This document shows, piece by piece, positions 16,101 to 19,567 of a DNA stretch of 19,567 bases. Location of the stretch: positions 1 to 19,567 of the forward strand of contig CAYUNT010000071.1 of NCBI GenBank assembly GCA_964446285.1, written 5' to 3'. The position numbers and the translations under genes were made by a program. Origin of the DNA: CAYUNT01 sp964446285 (lineage in GTDB: Bacteria; Sumerlaeota; Sumerlaeia; SLMS01; CAYUNT01). The first letter of the stretch is position 1; the number at the start of each line of letters is the position of its first letter. The notes beneath the pieces were generated by a model. That model worked only from the letters and a program-made list of their open reading frames with translations. It was not told the DNA's origin and searched no databases.

Positions 16101-16370
16101 GATTTCAGCGAGAACGTGTATCCTGTGGAATCCGCCGAAGGATTTACGCGCAGCGCGCCCGAATATATTCCTATTATGGAATACGCGGATACGAAGGCTG
16201 TGGCGGCTTTGGCTGGAAACCGCGCCGTGGTGCTGGGATTCCCGCTTGAAACCATTGTGCCGGAAAAAACGCGCAATGCGATCATGGCCGCGGCGCTAAA
16301 GCAACTGGCCCCCGCGCTTGCGGGCGCTCCTCCTGCCGCGCCCTCCGCCACATCCGCTCCAAAGCCCTGA
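13152..16370 (+). CDS. Exported amidase-like protein of the 'xanthan lyase' type with golvesin-like and Fn3 domains
   Basis: The 1072-residue product begins with a signal peptide (MRKLQHLSPIFFALAMALLA then LQLAWAQ, cut near residue 26). Residues about 70-157 form a small alpha/beta domain, possibly GerMN-like. An N-acetylmuramoyl-L-alanine-amidase-like fold begins at NIVLGPSHGSTWH (197-209), with LENAGAVVW (242-250) and RERD (252-255). A golvesin-like beta domain follows (about 260-425), then the second half: LPRYAEAARYWLQYAG (439-454), LAWHTDAGT (512-520) and LLELLSHQNLNDMKYG (599-614). His204, Glu226, His515 and Glu601 are plausible zinc and catalytic positions. An Fn3 domain (about 648-741) and an amidotransferase-like region (about 745-1045; PVLLVDGFNR, GGRLFLSGAYI) complete it. 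The order matches proteins called xanthan lyase in Bacteroidetes, but lyase activity is doubtful. GTG 13152 follows GGAGG at 13140-13144. Confidence 0.82.
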   Translation: MRKLQHLSPIFFALAMALLALQLAWAQPPRPAQSAMAAPAASSADSQARETLSAMIQSEQSKTKSGALWDTLLFPPGAKIEDLRIDNSGATIIFNRQMGDRVWTPESRARLEAGIRAALSAQLPPAAPLKLQIRFSEGRGDDRFSQDQDFDLYVVDRATIQKRQAERQVQTPPLAAPVIARPDYAGGAPTAGLQGRNIVLGPSHGSTWHKENRWQFQRAYLFTTIEDLYPMSYVNQFLIPMLENAGAVVWNERERDFQTAEVIVDNDGAQARSEFKTTGAWESVAGGGWRGGRPASLDETTMPFTLGTTLKAAVGPTAPAPEAIYIPYIPKDGRYAVYASWHHAPENSPSVLVRVRHLGGTTTVRVNQQVAGETWVFLGFFEFAQGASADQGSVTISAEGATPSEAAQKAGRPTFVTADAVRFGGGMGNVAPGGEVSGLPRYAEAARYWLQYAGAPADLVYLMKTSEGHFGVDYNRDITSRGEWANYLQGAPNGPNKNLSNPGLGVPIDLFLAWHTDAGTSMDDIIGTLAIYRIMDDNDKDRFPDGRSRWLNRDLTSLIQDEICRTARANFTSTWARRACGQGYTAYGEARRPNMPSTLLELLSHQNLNDMKYGLDPRWRRDISRSIYKAMLKFVAWSNGYDPIVTPLEPTHLAARHLGGGRVELAWRAQMDPLEPTATPDGYIVYMGRDGRSYDNGRRVEGAEKFVAEGIAEGTTTYFRVTAYNRGGESFPTSVVAVRWVAGKNPVLLVDGFNRICGPVIMDGKDAQGFDRRNDPGVPYQFNCLLVGDERDFDTKSEWENDLETPGWGGSIRDRLNVPERGNTFDHIAAHARALEAAGAAFDSATAQAFAAGAPEGNYELIDWIAGRQRATPPPETAAAHAHPDKMKLEFAVFEPEARTRLEAHLGRGGRLFLSGAYIIDDLIYGAAANDASRQFAKNVLGIDQALPRATRSNTVRVPEAAGPAADPRAAAFAAIRPFSFGLDFSENVYPVESAEGFTRSAPEYIPIMEYADTKAVAALAGNRAVVLGFPLETIVPEKTRNAIMAAALKQLAPALAGAPPAAPSATSAPKP

Positions 16371-16449
16371 GACCCGCTCGTCATGCGTAATTCAAACAAC
16401 ACCTGCGGGGTAGATTGTCAGGATAGGCGAAAGCCGCGAAGGCGCCCCG

Positions 16450-19290
16450 TCAAAAGGACATCCATCCGCCGACAGACGGCCGGGATGGCGTCGGCGTAGG
16501 CAGCGCGGTCGCGGAAGGGGATGGTGTCGGCGTCGGTGATAGTGACGGTGATGGCGATGGCGATGGTGATGGCGACGGTGATGGTGACGGCGATGGCGTT
16601 GCGCTTGGGGCTGCCGTAGGCGTAGGAGAGGCCAGCGCTGTCAGAAACTTAAATTTCACCCCATCGGTTGCAAGGCGATACGACGATCCGGTCAGGCTGC
16701 TTGTGCTGTCGTCCACTTCGAACCAGGCGTTCGCCGAATTGAGTGTAAAATCGCCCACTTTATCCCAAGTGTTTCCCGTGTTGGACGCAACCGCGTCGAA
16801 CTTTCCCGAGACGACGCCCGATGCCGTGTTCACGCGGTAGGTGCAATTCGGGCAATTCGAGCTCCCGTAACTGTTCGTCGTGTAGTAAATGGTCCAGATG
16901 TTCGTACCCGCTGCCTGGGCGCTCAACCCAGAGGGCGTGAAGCGTGCCACGTCGTTTTTCGTCGCGAGGTCGGCGAATCGCGAGCTGGTTGCCGTCAATC
17001 CGGCGGCTCCGCTCTTGGATGACGAGTCGCTCCACGCCCCGGCGGTTTCCGAATAATCGCTCAGGTGCTGCCCGCCCGTTCGGGTCTCGATGATGTATTC
17101 GGGAACGTTAGCCGTGACAGGCCCCGCCTGGTTGGATGTGCCCTTGTTGTTGTAGTCATCGACAGGAACCACAACATAGTAAAACGTCCCGGCCGTCAGC
17201 CCGCGCGCCGGATTGTCCTCGAAACTGTTGCCCGTGACGGTGAAATTGCGGTTCACGAGGTTGGCATAGTAGAGTTTCACAGGCGAGGTTTGCGAGCGAT
17301 AGACCAGGTAGCGCGAGGGCAGTTCGCCGTCGGCCGCCGGACCGGGGACCGTCCACGTGAGGGTGATTTTGGTCGGGACGGAATTGCTGGCCGCCAGGTT
17401 CGTGATGTTGTTCGGCGGTGTGTTGTCGTAGCCGGCTTTCATGAGATAGTCGATATGCGGGGCGGTGGAAGCGAGCACGTCCGCGCCGCAAGGCGACGGG
17501 CTTGCCGAACGGATCAGCGAAATATCGGCGAGCGTTTTCGTGGATGAATACAGACCCCATCCGTTCATTCGGTATGTGGGCGCATTGCGCGCGTCGCAGA
17601 TGTTCTGGGCGTTCGCGCTGGATTGAGCGGTGTCGCTGCTGCTCGGGTGGTAAAAGAGCGGCGCGACGTTGACGTTTGCGCCCGGCATGAGGCCGAAATC
17701 CAGATTGTATGACCCCACGTCGCCGTATTGGGCCATTGTCATGAGGACCTCATTGGCCGCTGGCGCCTGATACGGCGGCGAGGCGCTGGCCAGGCGATAA
17801 TACTGCGGCTGGATGAGGTCTTCGCAGCCAAAACTGATGGCGCGGTTCGCCGTCGGGATCGAACTCCAGCCCGGCCAGAACTGCATCACGCCGCTGTATG
17901 TGCTGCTTAGCGAGGCCCCGTAGGCGATGGGGACTGTTCCGACTACCAACCACGGCTTCAACGTCGTCGCCTCTACATAGCAGTCGTGGATAAACTGCGT
18001 GATGGCGGCCCGGCGAGCGGTAATGAACGCCGCGTTGGTCGTCGCCGGCGTCCCGCTGATGCCCATTTCGCTCAGCGCCGTCGGATTGTAGCCGAACGAC
18101 GTGCCTTGGTATCGGACGCGGTCAAAAATCACGCCGTCCAGATCGTAGTTTTGCACGAGGTCCATGAAGACGCCGCGCGTGTAGTTGCGAAGCGCCGCCA
18201 CGCCGACATCCGCCCAGAGGCCCTCGCTGTCGTCTGAGATCGTTTGCGCCCGCGGCGAACCGCTGTTATACACCCACGTCAGGCTGCCCGAGGGCAAATA
18301 CGATGGATAGGTGCTCCCGCCGTCGGTCACAAGGAAGCAACTGAACGACACATACACCTTGAGACCAAGTTCGTGGCCCCGGTCGATGGCATATTGGATC
18401 GGGTCCGTCGTCGAGGCGGCAGGCTCGGGATTGTAATACGTCGAGTAATCGCGATTAGCGACGTAGTATCGATTCGCGCGGTATCGGGCAAGGATATCGA
18501 CAGCGTTGAAATTGTTATTTTTCGCCGCCACCAGTTGCGATTCAAGGGTTGTCAGGTTCGAGTAACCGTCGCCGAGCGAAATCCACAGATGGCGGTCCTC
18601 GCCGAAGTTTCCCGGCCCGATCTGGCGGATATTATCGATATAGACGGCGTCGGCGGAGGACTCCATCGAGTTGTTGCCCGAGCGGTGCGCGCCGTTGAAA
18701 TTGCCGTCGAACGACGGCAGGCTCGTCGCATCGCCGCGCGACGGGTCTGTGCTGAAATAGAGTGTCAGGTCCTTTGGAAACGTCCCGTCCGCCGGGACCT
18801 GAACAGCCGCGCCGATCGTCTGATAGCCGAGCGAGGCGGCCGTCGATGGATACGCCGCCAGGTTCATAACGTAACCCGCATTCGCATCGCTGATTTTCGC
18901 AGTGGTCGTTCCGCCAACGACTGCCGCCATGCCGAACGATTCGACCACCGACGCCGCATTGTCCACCTTCACATCGGCCGTGATAAGATAGTTGCCAGCG
19001 CTCGCGAAGGTCCCCGTGAAGGTTATTACAATGCCATTGATCCCGCCGTCGGGGTTTGTCGTCTTCAAGCGTTTCGACCCCGATTCGGAGACGTTGGCAA
19101 TGGTCGAGTTGGAGGCCCCTGAGGCAGCCGAATTGGACGCAGTAACGGCTGCGGCGTTGTGCGTCCCGCCGCTTTCAAAGTCCTCCAGCAATGTGTTTGT
19201 CACGAGGCACAATCCCCTCCGCGGCGCCAGGCAAAGGCAAACGACGGCGGCGAGCCAAACGAACGCGACTTGAACCAGACGCTTCAGCAT
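16450..19290 (-). CDS. Exported GHL10-like glycoside hydrolase with Fn3, golvesin-like domain and Ser/Pro repeat tail
   Basis: The 946-residue product has a signal peptide (MLKRLVQVAFVWLAAVVCLC region). Residues about 30-225 look like a carbohydrate-binding-type beta domain. Residues about 233-600 resemble the GHL10/DUF187 TIM-barrel family: LWISLGDG (235-242), NNNFNAVDILARYRANRYY, HELGLKVYVSFSCF (306-319) and DLDGVIFDRVRYQG (383-396), where Asp385 or Asp390 are candidate catalytic residues. An Fn3 domain follows (about 624-728), then a golvesin-like domain (about 731-884) with ETAGAWSDSS and a CPNC pair, and a tail of about 60 residues of Ser-Pro/Thr-Pro repeats ending in GGWMSF. The start at 19290 was chosen because AAGGAGG lies 7 bases upstream (minus strand, 19298-19304) and a signal peptide follows; the frame opens earlier at 19476. 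It converges on the preceding gene with a 79-base gap. Confidence 0.82.
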   Translation of the reverse strand: MLKRLVQVAFVWLAAVVCLCLAPRRGLCLVTNTLLEDFESGGTHNAAAVTASNSAASGASNSTIANVSESGSKRLKTTNPDGGINGIVITFTGTFASAGNYLITADVKVDNAASVVESFGMAAVVGGTTTAKISDANAGYVMNLAAYPSTAASLGYQTIGAAVQVPADGTFPKDLTLYFSTDPSRGDATSLPSFDGNFNGAHRSGNNSMESSADAVYIDNIRQIGPGNFGEDRHLWISLGDGYSNLTTLESQLVAAKNNNFNAVDILARYRANRYYVANRDYSTYYNPEPAASTTDPIQYAIDRGHELGLKVYVSFSCFLVTDGGSTYPSYLPSGSLTWVYNSGSPRAQTISDDSEGLWADVGVAALRNYTRGVFMDLVQNYDLDGVIFDRVRYQGTSFGYNPTALSEMGISGTPATTNAAFITARRAAITQFIHDCYVEATTLKPWLVVGTVPIAYGASLSSTYSGVMQFWPGWSSIPTANRAISFGCEDLIQPQYYRLASASPPYQAPAANEVLMTMAQYGDVGSYNLDFGLMPGANVNVAPLFYHPSSSDTAQSSANAQNICDARNAPTYRMNGWGLYSSTKTLADISLIRSASPSPCGADVLASTAPHIDYLMKAGYDNTPPNNITNLAASNSVPTKITLTWTVPGPAADGELPSRYLVYRSQTSPVKLYYANLVNRNFTVTGNSFEDNPARGLTAGTFYYVVVPVDDYNNKGTSNQAGPVTANVPEYIIETRTGGQHLSDYSETAGAWSDSSSKSGAAGLTATSSRFADLATKNDVARFTPSGLSAQAAGTNIWTIYYTTNSYGSSNCPNCTYRVNTASGVVSGKFDAVASNTGNTWDKVGDFTLNSANAWFEVDDSTSSLTGSSYRLATDGVKFKFLTALASPTPTAAPSATPSPSPSPSPSPSPSPSPSLSPTPTPSPSATALPTPTPSRPSVGGWMSF
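16520..16597. repeat. Hexanucleotide tandem repeat coding the Ser-Pro tail
   Basis: On the plus strand the stretch is built from variants of GGTGAT and GGCGAT with a six-base period. On the coding (minus) strand it gives alternating Ser and Pro codons near the end of the GHL10-like protein. The units differ at third codon positions, so selection on the peptide is likely. Length may vary between strains by slippage in steps of two residues. Confidence 0.8.
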
Positions 19291-19567
19291 CCTGAAGCCT
19301 CCTTGAAGATATGCTATCTTGATCGGCCTGTCCGCCATCGGTCCGTCCCTGCACGGCGGACGCGCCGCATCAAAGGGCGAACGCATGACCGGGTTCCATC
19401 CATCGTAAATATCCGAATTGGCCCCTCTTATTGACCTCCCGTTTCCATGCCGATAAGCATTTGCGAGAACGTTCACGTTGCGGTCAACTCGAAACGCCTG
19501 GCATTGCGTTTATGGGGCGCATCTCATTTTTTTGCAGCGGTTGTAGGTGGGTTTGATGTTGTGGGAA
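19291..19567. other. Upstream region of the GHL10-like gene, no gene seen
   Basis: On the minus strand this region leads into the GHL10-like gene. The strong ribosome site AAGGAGG (19298-19304) is its clearest element, with the short inverted repeat at 19306-19320 next to it. No convincing -35/-10 pair was found. The open frame from 19476 to 19291 codes for a peptide with no signal or family resemblance and is treated as leader. The window ends before any gene to the right can be seen. Confidence 0.5.
19306..19320. promoter_or_regulatory. Short inverted repeat beside the ribosome site
   Basis: AAGATA at 19306-19311 is complementary to TATCTT at 19315-19320 around TGC. It sits directly upstream (minus strand) of the AAGGAGG ribosome site of the GHL10-like gene, so a bound protein or a small hairpin there could affect expression. 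A site this short can arise by chance. Confidence 0.3.

Noticed and set aside
16371..16449. Bidirectional terminator between the convergent genes
   Set aside because: Only weak pairing (CGGGG with CCCCG) and a three-pair GGC-GAAA-GCC hairpin were seen, with no T-run.
16520..16597. CRISPR-like array
   Set aside because: The six-base units are coding tandem repeats without spacers.
18244..19122. Plus-strand frame of 292 codons
   Set aside because: It is antisense to the GHL10-like gene and shows only Arg/Val-rich shadow composition.

Overview
This window is bacterial DNA, GC-rich, with eight intact protein-coding genes and one decayed transposase. Start sites include clear Shine-Dalgarno sites (for example GGAGG before 13152 and, on the minus strand, AAGGAGG before 19290). 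The gene content is a lone GspG-like pseudopilin, large secreted Fn3/golvesin-like enzymes, a GHL10-type glycosidase, and a DUF2298 plus Agl23-like membrane pair. This suits an uncultured environmental lineage such as Sumerlaeota (BRC1), Hydrogenedentota or a PVC-type phylum. That placement is an inference from gene content; no rRNA or marker gene is present.

Layout. 1-546: no convincing gene. 547-1875 (+): exported pectate-lyase-like beta-helix protein. 1876-2481: non-coding, with a strong perfect inverted repeat and a possible promoter. 2482-9403 (+): a tightly coupled block of three genes: a DUF2298/YYY polytopic membrane protein, an Agl23-like GT-C membrane glycosyltransferase (ATGA overlap), and a lipoprotein (4-base overlap). 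9452-10528 (+): a DUF1611 (DgcN-type) P-loop protein. 10592-11512 (+): an SGNH/GDSL hydrolase lipoprotein. 11513-12222: a repeat-rich non-coding stretch holding a truncated IS1595-family transposase on the minus strand, interrupted by an in-frame amber codon. 12223-12825 (+): a pseudopilin. 12826-13151: non-coding, with a nested hairpin and a LacI-type palindrome just before the next gene. 13152-16370 (+): a large exported protein that resembles the 'xanthan lyase' family, with an amidase-like fold, a golvesin-like domain, Fn3 and a C-terminal amidotransferase-like region. 16450-19290 (-), convergent: an exported GHL10-type glycoside hydrolase-like protein with Fn3, golvesin-like domain and a Ser/Pro repeat tail.

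How it may fit together. The theme is cell-envelope and extracellular carbohydrate work. The 2482-11512 genes, all on one strand with short gaps, look like a transcription unit that glycosylates or remodels a surface polymer: two polytopic membrane proteins of glycosyltransferase type, then two lipoproteins, one of them an esterase-like SGNH enzyme. The DUF1611 gene may supply or recycle an N-acylated amino acid, but its usual partner DgcA is not next to it. The two convergent genes at the right share golvesin-like and Fn3 modules and probably act on extracellular glycans. No CRISPR array, known defence system, rRNA or tRNA was seen. The most interesting items are the coupled DUF2298-Agl23-lipoprotein block with a coiled-coil insert in the DUF2298 protein, the split amidase architecture at 13152-16370, and the composite repeat at 11559-11749, part of which recurs inverted at the left edge of the window.
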